Shown: positions 36,357 to 48,261 of the stretch, one piece after another
Position numbering within the stretch: the first letter of the stretch is position 1
Layout of the letters: every line of letters begins with the position of its first letter
DNA from: Oopsacas minuta
Taxonomy: Eukaryota > Porifera > Hexactinellida > Lyssacinosida > Leucopsacidae
NCBI GenBank assembly: GCA_024704765.1
Contig: JAKMXF010000315.1
Location: 330,801 to 394,800 of the forward strand
Length of the DNA: 64,000 bases
Direction of reading: 5' to 3'
Notes under the pieces: model-generated
Told to the model about the DNA's origin: nothing
Database searches by the model: none
What the model saw: only the letters and a program-made list of their open reading frames with translations
Made by a program: the position numbers and the translations under genes

Positions 36357-38555
36357 GTTGTGAGTAATTGATACATGCATGAATGTGAATAATTATATGT
36401 AAGAGCTAGGATAATAACTGATATTATCCTGGCATTAATCTAAAGCATCGAAACGTTGATTTATTTCAGATGACTATCATGTAAGAAGACAAAAAGACAG
36501 CCACTACCATAAAATAACAGGAAAGATTTAGGAAATACATAAAAGTCGTTGACTTGTAGATGGAAAAAAAACTGGACGAGCTGGAAAGAATCTGAAAGCA
36601 GATTTGAATTCAGCGTAAAAACTAGCTTAGAAAATGTCAATCTAATACTTGATGAGAAAATGAAGTTAAATTTTGTTGATATGTGTAATTGTTACTAAGA
36701 CAAATTCTTCTTTAGAAATACTCGTATTCACACATTTAGCAAAAGATCTTGCAAGTTACTGTACATCCGATAGCCTGGTTGATGAACTTTCTTGAATATA
36801 AGCAATAATTCTATACAATGCTTAAAAATATAAACCGTTGTAATATTCATCACTTGTTGTAAGTAGGTTTGAAGCTGAATAATCTGTTTAAATATTTGTG
36901 GTACCTTTCTTTTTCTCGGCAATCTTGGTTCTCTTACACCTAATTCTTCCCCTTGGGTAATTGTACTTAACGAAAAAGAGCAAATTTATCTTTTGTTCAC
37001 ATAAACATGAGTGTTTTTGGTATCATTTGTACAATCTGTTGAGCTTCTGCAACAGATATATCTGTCTAATGAAGTATCTTATTAAGATTTCAGAATGACC
37101 GGAAGAAGTTCTTCAGTGAGCATTCCAAAAATGGAAATCTATGTTTCCATGTCGAAGGCTTTACATTGTGTCTAGGATTCATTCCAAGCAGTTTTAAAGC
37201 TCTTTAGTTTGCCTTAATGCAATGCAAAGTTTGTTCTCCTATTGTCAACATGTTGGGCACAAAACACGTACTCCAGGTGACTATTTGCAAGCTGATCGTT
37301 GAGACGATATGGAAATGAGTCTCTCTGAGGAGATCTCTTGACAGGTTTAGGGATTTTCTCTGATATCTCTAGCGGGTCTTCCATAACTTCATGTTACTTA
37401 ACTGTGTCATTGCAAGCTAAATGAACGGAGTGCCCATAAAAGTGAATATAGACAACAAGTGTTTCCTCGTTTAAACTCTGCTTGGACACTCCATTCCGGC
37501 CCCGGACGTTGAGGCCGCACGGTCATGATTATCACTTCGCGTAACTTTGTGAAAGTTAAATTAAGTCGTTGTATAACATGGCGTATCATAGCTACGATAG
37601 AATTTGCATCAGTAGATTCAATCTGATAAATACCAAAGAAATCTCGTTAGCTCTCGGTTCGTCATCTATTCAACGCATGCAGATATCTGCTTGCTCTTTG
37701 TTAGGAATTCTGTTGTTTCATATACCACAAGATAGTAGAATGGTACTGATGGAGACAATCTATTAACTGATGGAGACAATCTATTAACTGATGGAGAATA
37801 TTGTGAGACATAATTCCCAATATCTCATTTAGAATATCAGCTGAGGTATACTTATACGATTTCATTTTGACAATTATGGAGTTAATGGATTCTCTTTTTT
37901 GGGAATTTAAGCGTCTTGGCTGATTTAGCACAGTGAAATGAAATTGATTGCATTCGAAAACCACTAGCTAAACCATAAAACTAGTAAATTTGACAAACTA
38001 ACTAATTTGGAAGTTTCATGAGGATTGAAATTCAATTATACGGATTCTGAATCACCAGTTGAATGTGATGACACTAAACATACAGGAAAGTGTGAATCCG
38101 CACAAACAGTTCAAAACAAACTGGGAATTAATTATTGAACATGCAGTGGGACAACAACTGTTTCAGTCTAAAAATGTTTTCAACATAACTGTAATTTATC
38201 ACACCATTTGATAGTCCTCAAATACATGAACAAATAAAAACCCAAAAGAGTGAGGAATGGTCAAGATAAATATTCAACAATTTTAAGTCGATATTCTAAA
38301 TTAGCTATCCAGTAAGTTTAAAACAATGTTCAAATACACATACAGCTCTTTATAATAGTGTTTAAAATAGAAATCTAAAAACTTGAAACAGTGTTTACAT
38401 ACCTTGCCAAAAATTCGAAACAATGTTCAAATTACATATCAATCACACTTAAACAATCTTTAAAATATCCATCCAATTAATACATTGGAGCATTATCTAA
38501 TCCAAGTTTGGTCCCTGGTCTTCTGGAACGACCTAGTAAGCGACGCCAGCTATCA
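36357..38555. other. Non-coding stretch
   Basis: No gene could be supported. The only structure noted is the 21-bp tandem repeat at 37745. About 37480-37530 there is a GC-richer patch (CGGCCCCGGACGTTGAGGCC) without an identifiable product. Confidence 0.45.
37745..37796. repeat. 21-bp tandem repeat, about 2.5 units
   Basis: The unit CTGATGGAGACAATCTATTAA is repeated exactly, with a partial third copy (CTGATGGAGA). The units are identical, suggesting a recent local duplication. Confidence 0.85.
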
Positions 38556-39932
38556 CAGTCTGTTTCAAAAGTATTGGCAGTAGTTCATATTTCATATTTC
38601 CTAAGCCTATTCAATTGTGTGATTGTATTATCTATTGATCTTTTCGATATTGCATACTTAGATAGTCATCATGAAGTTTATCATTAATCATGATGGACTT
38701 TCTTAATGTTCACCTCGATTCAGATATTTGAAACGGGGAATTTTGAGGCATAAAATTTCCCACCGCCACAGCTGCCAATTTGATCTCATTTAATAAAACA
38801 AATTATATTATAGCCCTATTTGTAGCTAAATGTCGCAATTAGAACAGAGGAAGAAAATCAAAATATTTATTAATGCAGGTATTACTTCAGCGAAGGAAAT
38901 CTCTGCTAAAACAGGGATACCATTGAGGACAATTTTTCGTATAAAATCTATACTTCGTGAAGGTAAAAGCATAACACATAAAAGTGTTAGTGGGCGTCCC
39001 AAGGCTATCACATACTCACACAAACAATCAATTATACGAACGTTAAATTCTCATTCTAAGATCTCTATACGTTCTGTACACGTGAATCTCTCTTCCAAGT
39101 ACACCGATGCTCCGTCAACTTCAACAGTCTACCGGGCAACTCATGCTTGTGGATTTAACTTTAAACAACCTGTTATGGGACCATTCATTACCCCATTAAT
39201 AGCTAAAAACAGAGTTGAATGGTGTAAAGATCATGTGAATTATTGTTGGGAGAATGTATTCTTCACAGACGAATGTTCTATTTGGTTAAATCGGGGAAGT
39301 GTTGGCATGTGGACTAGAGCAAAAGAAAATCCTATTCTGAAGGTTCAACGGCACACACCAAAATTACACGTTTGGGGAGGGATTTCTTCCATGGGAACCA
39401 CAATATTGAAGATATTTACTTCTAATTTTGTCTCCAAATTGTATATTGATACTCTGAATGAGTATTTAATCAGAACAGCTGATGTTTACTATTCTGAGGG
39501 ATGGATTCTGCAGGAAGACAATTCCCCAATTCATAAATCTAAGCTCAGCAAAGAGTGGAAAGATAGTGAAAATATTCTAGTATTGGATTGGCCTGCCTAT
39601 TCTCCGGAATTAAATCCAATTGAAACCATCTGGGGAGTCCTAAAGCAGAGGTCGTCAAAGAGATCTCTCAATAACTTGGCTGATTCAGAAGTAGCTATAA
39701 TTTACGAATGGGAGACTTTTACCCCCGATTTCCTGAAAAATTTTATATTATCTATGCCTAACCGTGTAAATATGTGCATAAATTCGAGAGGGGAGAAGAT
39801 TAATTACTGAAATTTTGTTTACAGATATATCTTACCCGTAGAATTTCGTAGTATCATTATCTATTTGCTATTTGTTCCAATTTCTGAAATATTAATATTA
39901 TAATTTACTGCCAATACTTTTGAAACAGACTG
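38556..39932 (+). mobile_element. Tc1 (DD34E) element, apparently intact
   Basis: The ends CAGTCTGTTTCAAAAGTATT and AATACTTTTGAAACAGACTG are perfect inverted copies for about 27 bp (continuing GGCAGTA). The right flank is TA (39933-39934); the left flanking dinucleotide is CA (38554-38555), a one-base departure from TA. It contains one uninterrupted transposase frame. Perfect termini plus an open frame suggest recent activity. Confidence 0.95.
38830..39810 (+). CDS. Tc1 transposase (DD34E), complete
   Basis: A 326-residue transposase that cuts and pastes its own element, acting in the nucleus. It has an N-terminal paired-type helix-turn-helix (AGITSAKEISAKTGIPLRT, about 16-34), the linker VSGRPKAI (53-60) equivalent to GRPR, and a second HTH (about 65-107). 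The first catalytic Asp is in FFTDECSIW (D147), WGGISSMGTTIL follows, the second Asp is in LQEDNSPIH (D230), and the Glu is in YSPELNPIETIWG (E265). Exactly 34 residues lie between D230 and E265. The length is close to the usual 330-345 aa and no stop or frameshift occurs. The start ATG lies 274 bp inside the left terminus, ordinary for Tc1. This is the only apparently functional transposase in the window. A single missense change could still inactivate it. Confidence 0.93.
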   Translation: MSQLEQRKKIKIFINAGITSAKEISAKTGIPLRTIFRIKSILREGKSITHKSVSGRPKAITYSHKQSIIRTLNSHSKISIRSVHVNLSSKYTDAPSTSTVYRATHACGFNFKQPVMGPFITPLIAKNRVEWCKDHVNYCWENVFFTDECSIWLNRGSVGMWTRAKENPILKVQRHTPKLHVWGGISSMGTTILKIFTSNFVSKLYIDTLNEYLIRTADVYYSEGWILQEDNSPIHKSKLSKEWKDSENILVLDWPAYSPELNPIETIWGVLKQRSSKRSLNNLADSEVAIIYEWETFTPDFLKNFILSMPNRVNMCINSRGEKINY

Positions 39933-40129
39933 TAAATATTAGGTTTTAACATTATCCTACCTATAGCTAGTTACACATATGATATTATTATTGATGTCCC
40001 GCATGTGTTTTAATAGTTCAGCACTCATCAGTGACACTATAATCATTATCTGGCTCTCGTCTTTTCAACTGGTTTAAAGCTATTATCAACGATCAAGAGT
40101 GGGCTTCAGTTTCAGCAATTATATCAAGT

Positions 40130-40440
40130 GATCTAAGGATGTGTATATATTAACAACATAATTTTTGTAATTATAAAGTTGTCACGTTACTAGTTATATT
40201 AGTTACCATCGATGGCACATGTTTTGGTGATAAAAATTATAACTCAATGGTGGTTTGACGGCTAGAGTCATGGAAAAGTCACTCCCGCTAATATGGATGA
40301 TGACTCTAGCGACTATCGAGTTATAAGGGGATTAAACTAAATATGTGCCATCCATGGCATCTAAAATAAATCCGTAACCGGATAACTTTATAACTACAAA
40401 ATTTCCATATTTTTTATGAAAATATCACAACCTACGTAAC
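40130..40440. repeat. Foldback element (small copy)
   Basis: The left arm GTTGTCACGTTACTAGTTAT ... ATCGATGGCACAT and the right arm ATGTGCCATCCATGG ... CCGTAACCGGATAAC face each other. An inner pair TGACGGCTAGAGTCAT and GATGACTCTAGCGAC also pairs. It is the same family as the larger foldback immediately to the right (arms with TGTCACGTAACTGAGTTATA). No coding capacity. Confidence 0.75.
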
Positions 40441-40449
40441 TATAGCCTA

Positions 40450-41640
40450 TTAACGGTCTAAAATTTAATGTACCATGGATTACTTCAAGTTTATTAAATT
40501 TAACTTATAATTCCATTTTATTGATAAAACATAATCGGTGCATTAATGCTCGAATAAATGTATTATCGATAGTTAATAAATTAAAGAAGCCATATTATCC
40601 AACTATTATAAGTTTGAAATGAAGTCACCTGTTTGGTTAGAAGGGTAATATGTTTTAAAAATGCACCACTTGTAAATCTCTGATAAACTATAACTGGTGC
40701 CTCTTCGATTCCAGAATTAATATCAAGTCATCGTAGGATGTTTATACATATAATACAAAATTTTTTGTTTTTATAAATTGTCACGTAACTGAGTTATATT
40801 AGATTCCATGGGTGGCGCTTATTTGGTAAATCTCGTTAATTACTCGATAGTCGTTAGAGTTATTATCAAATGAGTCCAAACAATGTGTACTACATACCCG
40901 ACTTCCCATACTCTTGTGATATATTTTCATACGGTATCTCGAAGCACTATTGCGTAATCTTGATAATAACCAAATATGGGCATAATCAGGATTGCGTCAC
41001 ACCGGTTTGAGATATCATATGAAAATGTATTACAAGGGTTGAAGTTGGGTATGTAGCACACATTGGTTGTTGTTATTAGATAATAACTACAACGACTATC
41101 GAGTTAAAAGTCGATATTTCCAAATATGTACCATCCATGGTACCTATTATAACTCAGTAACGTGACAACTTTGTCATTACAAAAATTTTATATTTTATAT
41201 AACATCCATAGATTACTTGGTATAAATTTTGGAATCGAAGGCGTAGTAGTAATCGTTTATCCGAGTTTTAAAAATGGTACATTTTTAACAACATTTTCCC
41301 TTCGAACCAAACAGATGATGTCATTTCGAGCTGGTAATAGTTGGATAATATGACATTTGTAAATTATTAACCATCAATTATACATAATTCGAGCCAAAAT
41401 GCACCAGTTTGATTTATCGATAATAATATAATTGCAAGTCAAATTATAAGACTTGAAGTAATCCATGGTATTTTCAGTGAATAATCTATAGTAACGTAGT
41501 TTGTGTGAAAATATCTATAAATATTTGATATTAGTTTCGGAATCGAAGTAGGAATAGTGTTCGGTTCACAGAGCTTGAAAAATGGCACATGTTGGACAAC
41601 ATATTTCGCTATTTGTAAATCATTTAGGGCTGACAACTCT
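40450..41640. repeat. Large foldback element with flanking partial arm
   Basis: Left arm (about 40450-40890) and right arm (about 41080-41500) are imperfect reverse complements. Paired examples are TGTCACGTAACTGAGTTATA (40788) with TATAACTCAGTAACGTGACA (41150), and TCTTCGATTCCAGAATTAAT (40704) with TTTTGGAATCGAAGGCG (41225). The centre lies near 40980, inside CATACCCGACTTCCC...AAGTTGGGTATGT. A further partial arm in direct orientation follows at about 41520-41640 (TTTCGGAATCGAAGTAGG, AAAAATGGCACATG). The 63-codon frame at 41162 is an artefact of the arm. Confidence 0.8.
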
Positions 41641-42939
41641 GATAATTGAGCTAATTATGAATTATTTACTATAAATTATACATTTATTCGAGCCATTATG
41701 CACTAATTGTATATAATCGAGAATATTAGAGTTGCCCATCAAATTTAAAGTACTTGAAGTAATCATATTAAATACAGTGAACGGGATAAAGTTTCGGGCA
41801 TTGTGTGAGTTTGCATTTGGTAAGTCATGACCTCAGAATGTGTAGCATATTGACGGGCACCTGTGAATAAATTTCAAACTTCAATCATATATATCAGTCG
41901 AGCAGTGGGAAAAATGGGTATATTCGAAAATCAAAAGAGGTGCAATTACCTCAAAATGGGCGTCAACTTTCATTCATGACTCGATTTTGTCCTTGACTGG
42001 ACCAACAAACCCATGTATGCTAAAAATCAGCTCTCGAGTTCCGCCAGTTCCTTTAATCAATTCTGGATATACAAACATATATATAATTGGATACATATTA
42101 AGGTACTTCAGTTACCCTTTTAGATTGAAATACACATCACTTACTACTAATTAAGTGATAAATATGGTGTTGATCTACCAAGTAAATTTTGGATGGAATT
42201 GATAGAGAGTTAGTGGTAACGCTATTGAATTTTGTAATAAATATGGATTTGTTTTTGGTCGGTTTATACTTAAATTTTGTGAAAAATGTAGTTGTGTCAG
42301 GACTGGAAAACTGAAACTTGGATTTGAGTAATTTGGGGCTGGTTCTAATTCGGCAAATAATACTTTAAATACTCCAATTTGTTGCTATTTAGAAGTGATC
42401 AGATCAGATCAGATCTGAAAGTATAACCTGCTGATAAGATTTTTACTTGTATCTTTGCAGACAAGATGCCTCATTGAAAAGGTATTATTACGAATAGATG
42501 AGATGAAACCATCACCAAACTACTTGTTTTCAGGTTAATTTCATGATTAAGCTATATTTTCACCAAATTTAGATGGAAAACGGGAAGACCACTACAAAAA
42601 TGTATAATTACAAATTGAATTGAGGTACCACGGCCTACTAGTAAATTAACCTATAAAATCACATATTTCTTCTGATTCTTACCTTAGTTTTTAATAAAGA
42701 CACTGTACAACAAATTTTCATTTTGGAATACCAACGAAATCATGATTAAATATAGCCAATAGGATCTCCAGATTCCGAATATGAATACAGTTTTGCTCAT
42801 TCACGCAACTTTTTCCGTAATTACTAATATGAAATTATATATATTAAATGAAATTTAACATTTCTTATCATAAAGATTTAAATTTGTACTGAAAACCTAG
42901 ATCCAGAGTTAAAGTAGCTAACTAATGAGTTTATCTAAT
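41641..42939. other. Non-coding stretch
   Basis: No gene. At about 41858 GGGCACCTGTGAATAAATTT resembles the dispersed sites at 13035 and 62557. At 42403 a short ATCAG run occurs (GATCAGATCAGATC). Confidence 0.45.
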
Positions 42940-43290
42940 TCATTCTATTTTCTTTGCTTTTGGTGATGTCTCGGGCTGGTCACGTTTCAAATTCCAGCAA
43001 AAATTAGCAAGCATTCCTGTACTCCATTTTCCTTTATATCTATTTTCCATCTCTGATATATCTTGGTGAAATCTCTCACCCTGTTCGTCACTCACATCAG
43101 ACGCGTTCTCTGGGAAAAAGATAGATGGGAATGCAGAAAATCAAGGTTCAAAGACATGTTACACAAAATAAATTCAAAATATGCAGGCAAATCTAATCCA
43201 CTTTGTGTTTTCCTAATATTCAACTACCAAAATTCTTGAAAGAATTCCAAGTAGCAAATTTGTCTCATCCATTACACAGGCCTACAAAAA
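42940..43290 (-). pseudogene. GDQDK-family protein, copy E (C-terminal piece)
   Basis: On the minus strand, reading from about 43280 down, pieces in alternating frames match the family C-terminus: KFATWNSFKNFG, CNMSLNLDFLHSHLSF, then VSDEQGERFHQDI, GMLANFCWNLKRDQPETS and KAKKIE before the TGA at 42940-42942. Two or three frameshifts separate them. The N-terminal two-thirds is absent. A TTTTTTTGTAG acceptor-like site lies at the upstream edge, so this could be a last exon of a spliced copy, or simply truncated. It is oriented head-to-head with copy C, 260 bp away. Confidence 0.75.
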
Positions 43291-43553
43291 AATATTATAT
43301 TGCAGTTGTTTATATTTTGATCACTGATTTAGATTAATTTAGGTGCGTTGATTCCGAATATTTATTCAATTTTTCTTATCACGTCAGGTTTATTCACAAC
43401 CATAAAGCTACATTTTCAGAAAAATTTCGATTTTTGCCAAAAATTCATCATGATTACATATTACAACAATAACATTATGTACATAGTATATATATTCAAA
43501 TAGTCTTATTTGCTTATTGGTTTTTAACTAGTCTGTTGTACTTTTTTGTTGAT

Positions 43554-45169
43554 ATGTCGAAATGAAAGTGTTTTAATTCTCCAGACACTTTTTGTTATAT
43601 TTGTGGTTTCTATACTCCGGAACCTCAGATGCAGAATATTACTTATTTTGTGGATAGAGCTTACCATGCGTATTTCAAAGTTAAGCTGGGCGACCAGGAC
43701 AAAAGTTGGGCACCTCATAAGGTCTGTAAATCTTGTGTAGAATTATTGAGGTCTTGGAGTAAGGGTAAAGAGAAACACCTCCCTTTCGGAATTCCTATGA
43801 TTTGGATAGAATCAAAAAATCATTTCGATGGTTGTTATTTCTGCATGGTAAATGTTATGGGCTGCAAAAAGAGTAACAGACACCTGCTGAATTACGCAAA
43901 TTTAGAATCTGCTATCGACCAGTCCATGAAGATGGTACCAATTCAGAGGAAGTCAAGGATCATGACTGTGAATATGATGCTGATTTTCAAGATCCTTCCT
44001 CGGAGCCTTCTCTCTTTAACCAACCGGAATTGAATGATTTAATTCGTGACCTTGACCTCTCGAAAGCATCTTCTGAGTTGCTTGCATCTAGATTGAAAGA
44101 AAAGAATCTACTCCATCAAGGAACAAAGGTAACATTATATCATTACAGGGAGCAAGAGTTTCAACAGTATTTCTGCGAAAAGAATGGTTTGGTGTTTTGT
44201 CCAAATGTTGAGGGTCTTCTACTGGCAATGGGAGTTCCGAACTACAATCCAAGTGACTGGAGGCTGTTTATTGAAAACTCTAAAAGGAGTCTGAAATGTG
44301 TACTACTCCATAATGGAAATATATCGGTTCAATTCCTATAGGATATTCAGTTAAACTCAAAGTGGAGTACAATAATGTGAAAGAGATATTAGAGATTATT
44401 AACTACTCTGCACATAATTGGGTAATCTGTGTTGATCTCAAAATGGTCAACTTTCTATTAGGACAACAATCTGGGTTCACTAAGTACCCCTGTTTTCTTT
44501 GTTATTGGAACAGTAGAGATATGAACCAGCATTGGATAAGGGAAAAGTGGCCTCCGAGAGAATATTTGAAAGTTGGGGACAAAAATGTAACTAAGAACCC
44601 TCTGGTACATACAAATAAATAATTCTACCTCCTGTCCACATTAAGCTTGGTTTAATGAAGCAATTCATCAAAGCACTGGATAAAGACATACTTTTTCAAG
44701 TATATCCGAAAGTATTTTCCAGAAATCAGTGAAGAGAAGAAAAGGCAGGGATATTTGAAGGTCCACAGATTCGCAAGTTACTTAGGGACAACAGCTTCAA
44801 AGATTCAATGAACAAGGAAGAGAAGAGAGCGTGGCAGGCTTTATCTAATGTCGTTTCTAATTTCCTTGGTAATAAAAAGGCATCCAACTACAAAGAACTA
44901 GTCACAGAGTTAATCGACAGCTATCATGCTCCTGACTGTAATATGAGTATTAAAATTCATTATTTGAGAGACCATCTTGATAGATTTCCGGATAATCTTG
45001 GTGATATGAGTGAAGAACAAGGTGAACGATTCCATCAAGACATAAAAGTGATGGAACAGCGATATCAAGGAAGTTGGGGCACACATATGATGGCAGATTA
45101 CGTTGGTGCATAAAAAGAGATTGTCCTAACGAACAACATTCAAGAAAGTCAAACAAGAGAAAGCTTTAG
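43554..45169 (+). pseudogene. GDQDK-family protein, copy C (near full length)
   Basis: Start MSK at 43554, then an in-frame TGA (probably CGA originally) and KCFNSPDTFCYICGFYTPE. N-terminal finger: FCYICG...GDQDKSWAPHKVCKSC. Next are CYFCMVNVMGC, PELNDLIRDLDLSKASSELL, WRLFIENSKRSLKCVLLHNG (Glu replaces the Asp of other copies), VICVDLKMVNFLLGQQSGFT, CFLCYWNSRD, HIKLGLMKQFIKAL, GPQIRKLLRDNSF, CNMSIKIHYLRDHLDRFPDN, and SEEQGERFHQDIKVMEQRY. It ends in a basic tail (RKSNKRKL) before TAG at 45167-45169. Frameshifts occur near 43915, 44330, 44620, 44700, 44735 and 45095. The intact protein would be about 540 aa. Copy C is more decayed than copy A. Confidence 0.82.
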
Positions 45170-45437
45170 ATTGAATAATGCTCATATTACATGTTTATAG
45201 TATCACTTTCTTCCATTCATATTAGTAACAATTATATCATTATTCTTAGTGAATGAAATATTGATATTTTCAGATATTTAATTGATCCAACCTAACATAT
45301 AAGGGTTGAAACCAATTTTGTTCTATAAATGTAGTAATAGGATTGAAGGATAACTTGACGTATTAAGGAGGAACTGAGTAAATAATCGGAATCAGCAACA
45401 CAGAATTAGTATATATCAGTTGACAAAATCAATACAA

Positions 45438-46430
45438 CTAAAAAGTGCAGGCCTGTGTTATTAATTTGAAATGTTTGTTAAAGCAAGAGTTTACGAATTT
45501 GAGATCCCACAAATATACCTTCTTTGATCTTAGAATCACTAATTTTAGGAAATTTTGTGTTCGGTATTGAAAAGTTGGTTTGTCATGATTAATTGCTTTG
45601 ACATATTGTTTCATTAATCCCAGTTTTATGTATAACGATAGCAAAATAATATATGGTTTCTTCACTAGTGCTTTGTGAATAATATTATGGGATCCAGTTG
45701 TAAGTGAATCTTGTGGTTGCAATAATGAGCTCAAGTAGTGTCCTGGTCTCGCATGGCTGTCCCATCTACACAGAAAGCACATATATATAGTGTAACCAGT
45801 TTGCATCCCATTAAGAATAGCAACAATCTTCACATCAGCACAAAATTGACATTCGTGTTATTGTATTTTACCCGGGCTAGGATAAACTCAAGATTTTCAT
45901 ACGTTTCCCTTAAGATTACTGAGTAAGAAATGGGAATAAAATGCATGGCGGTTCCATTGTGCAGTAGAACGCCTTTAATGCTATAAAGACTCGCGCCAAT
46001 AAAAAACATCCATTGAGAACGATCATATATCAAATCCAGACAATCAAACAATCTCGGAATGTTATTGCAATAACAGAGGTTATTCCATTGCGAAGTACTG
46101 AAATCTGAAGAGCGTTTTCTAAATGATGATACCCGCACATCTACATCCAGAAGATTCCATTCTCTAGACGTGAAGTTAATAGTGCGCTCTGCTGTTTTGT
46201 TAGGGTTAAATATCGGACCAAATCTCTGAGTTCAGGTTGCGTTATGAGATATGGTTCCTAAACAGTTAAAGTTTCTGGAACTAAGGAATCTCGCTTGATA
46301 CTGATTTTTCTAATGCAATTGTGTCGTTTCTTTCTAGATCGAACGAGGAGTGAGGTGCGGGAATATCAGTAGAATATGCCACAGCACTCATAGCGGAAGG
46401 AATATTTGGAAACACTAAGGATTTTTGCCC
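45438..46430 (-). pseudogene. GDQDK-family protein, copy D (diverged, central part)
   Basis: On the minus strand, from about 46430: PNIPSAMSAVAYSTDIPAPH (matching YPNLDSARRPIPYNISLPIP in copy B), TQPELRDLVRYLTLTKQQS, then CYCNNIPRLF, WMFFIGASLYSIKGVLLHNG (the candidate first Asp is Gly), ADVKIVAILNGMQTGYT, CFLCRWDSHARPGHY, YIKLGLMKQYVKAI. The order matches the family, but identity to copies A-C is clearly lower. The N-terminal finger is missing; the DD37E element at 46521 lies where it would begin. Several frameshifts. It is convergent with copy C (tails 270 bp apart). Confidence 0.78.
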
Positions 46431-46520
46431 TTCCTATTGAAACAGATAATTTAAAATAGATAGAAATGATAAATCTCTTTTGAATATAAGTGTGTTAACA
46501 AACCTTGGATGTCTGTTAAA

Positions 46521-47819
46521 CACGGTGTAACGAAAGTGTTGATACCCTAGATAATTCATTAAAACTTATAATATATTTGAGTGATTCGAAATATTATCGG
46601 TTTATATCTGAACCATTTCGTTCTAATACAATTCTTATAAGTTTCGTCATGCTAGCTACTAAATTCTCTAAATACTTGGACTAATGTCTCTCCATGCTGA
46701 TTTTACTGTTTCTATTAGCTGTTCCCTCCTTGTGATTTGGCCTTCTTCATTAACCTTCTCTTTCACAATTCCCCAAAGGTTTTCAATAGGGTGTAATTCA
46801 GGGGAGTTCCCAGGCCATTCAATCCTACGCCAGAAAGCATTTAAATGATCTTGACACCACTTCTGCGTTGGATTGGTCGTGTGTGCCGGTGCGCCATCTT
46901 GCATGAAGATGAATTCGGACATATTTTCTAACATTGGCCTTTCCAAAACCGATCCATTATTTCGACAACGGTGAACTGCCTCCATAGAAGTCTTGGCCAA
47001 AATTTGATTATTGTAGTATACACTATTTATTGAATGCCCTTGAGGGATTATATGCAGTTCTGAAAGTCCCTGATGTGACATTATGCCCCACACATGAATC
47101 TTTGCTGGAAACTTAACTGACAATACCGAAGGAACATCTTGCTTATTCTTTGCCCAACCCGAATATTTTGTTTGTTTGGCGTTGCAAAAAGCTGGAAGGG
47201 ACGCTCATCTGGCCAGAGAACTTTTTTTCCAGCTGTTAACTGTTCAATTTTGATGCTTCCGAGCAAATCTCAGACAATCTTGGATGTTCTTTTGAGATAA
47301 TCAAGGTATTTCTTGCCTTTTGAAAGACCTACACCCACAGATTCGGTCAAATGACGATGCACACACTTATGAGATACAGGATTGCCTGCATTTACCGAGT
47401 GACTTGGAAATAAGAATTTTATCCGCCCGTTTCAAAATAGGAGGCCTCCCTGAACGAGGTTTAGTCACTAATGAACTACCTTTTTATACAAACTAGACAA
47501 TCGTTTCACCGAAGAGATTGAAACATTCAAGTCTTGGGCCACTTTCTTCTGTGTGAGCCCTGTATCTAGCATGCCTATAGCTCGAAAACGAAGCAAGACT
47601 CCATGATCACGGACATCCATTAATACGAAATAATGTAACACTGCTAAAATTGGAAAAAATTCAAATATTTGAATACAATTAATAATTAATGTAGTCAGAA
47701 ATAACCTAAAGTATTATAACTATACTTAAGAAAAGTATAGGAACAAACTATATATGGTTCATTAATATTTAAGATTGCCATAGGAACATAAAAGGTATCA
47801 ACACTTTCGTTACACCCTA
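46521..47819 (-). mobile_element. Tc1/mariner element with DD37E transposase (copy 1)
   Basis: The ends are GGTGTAACGAAAGTGTTGAT (left, 46524) and ATCAACACTTTCGTTACACC (right). The right flank is TA (47820-47821); the left TA is mutated (AA at 46519-46520). Length is about 1.3 kb. It truncates copy D of the GDQDK family. It carries one minus-strand transposase. Confidence 0.9.
46668..47620 (-). pseudogene. DD37E transposase (copy 1), frameshifted N-terminus
   Basis: Start MDVRDHGVLLRFRAIGML at 47620. The N-terminal HTH and linker (RSGRPPILKRAD) are present with a stop after LYKK, and frameshifts fall between about 47480 and 47260. The last 151 codons are open. The first catalytic block is WPDERPFQLF, where S-D-E is usual, then KFPAKIHVWGIMSHQGLSEL, FMQDGAPAHTTNPTQKW (second Asp) and NSPELHPIENLWGIVKEK (Glu). 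The spacing between the last two is 37 residues, so this is the DD37E lineage, distinct from classical DD34E Tc1. It has the same layout as the element at 48062, in the opposite orientation. Confidence 0.88.
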
Positions 47820-48261
47820 TACAATTCATAAACATTCATCACATACGGAGACAGTTGTCTTCCGCACCTTTTCAATGTAAATGATCCACAAATATAAAAG
47901 TAGCTGTGTGGTGAATTCTTGCATTTTCTATCCATTAGAGCTCGCTTTTAAACAGAAAAATCACAAAAGATATTTATAAATTGAATCTGGAAATTTCATC
48001 AAATTAAGGGTGATTAAAGAAAATGAATGGTATATTCGTAATCTGCATCAAAGATTACATACAGGGTGTCCCAAAATCATTGCGTGTTGTATTAGATCAA
48101 CTATAATGAAATAAGAACAGTGTAATCAGATACAGCTTCAATTTACTAGTGCGAATTTTATAAGCCAACCTTAGTAATTATAAATATGCATTATACCATA
48201 GATGGTTGTAGTTATTTTGGAATTTTGAGTTTAGCTTAGAGTATTGGCGAATTATTAGCAG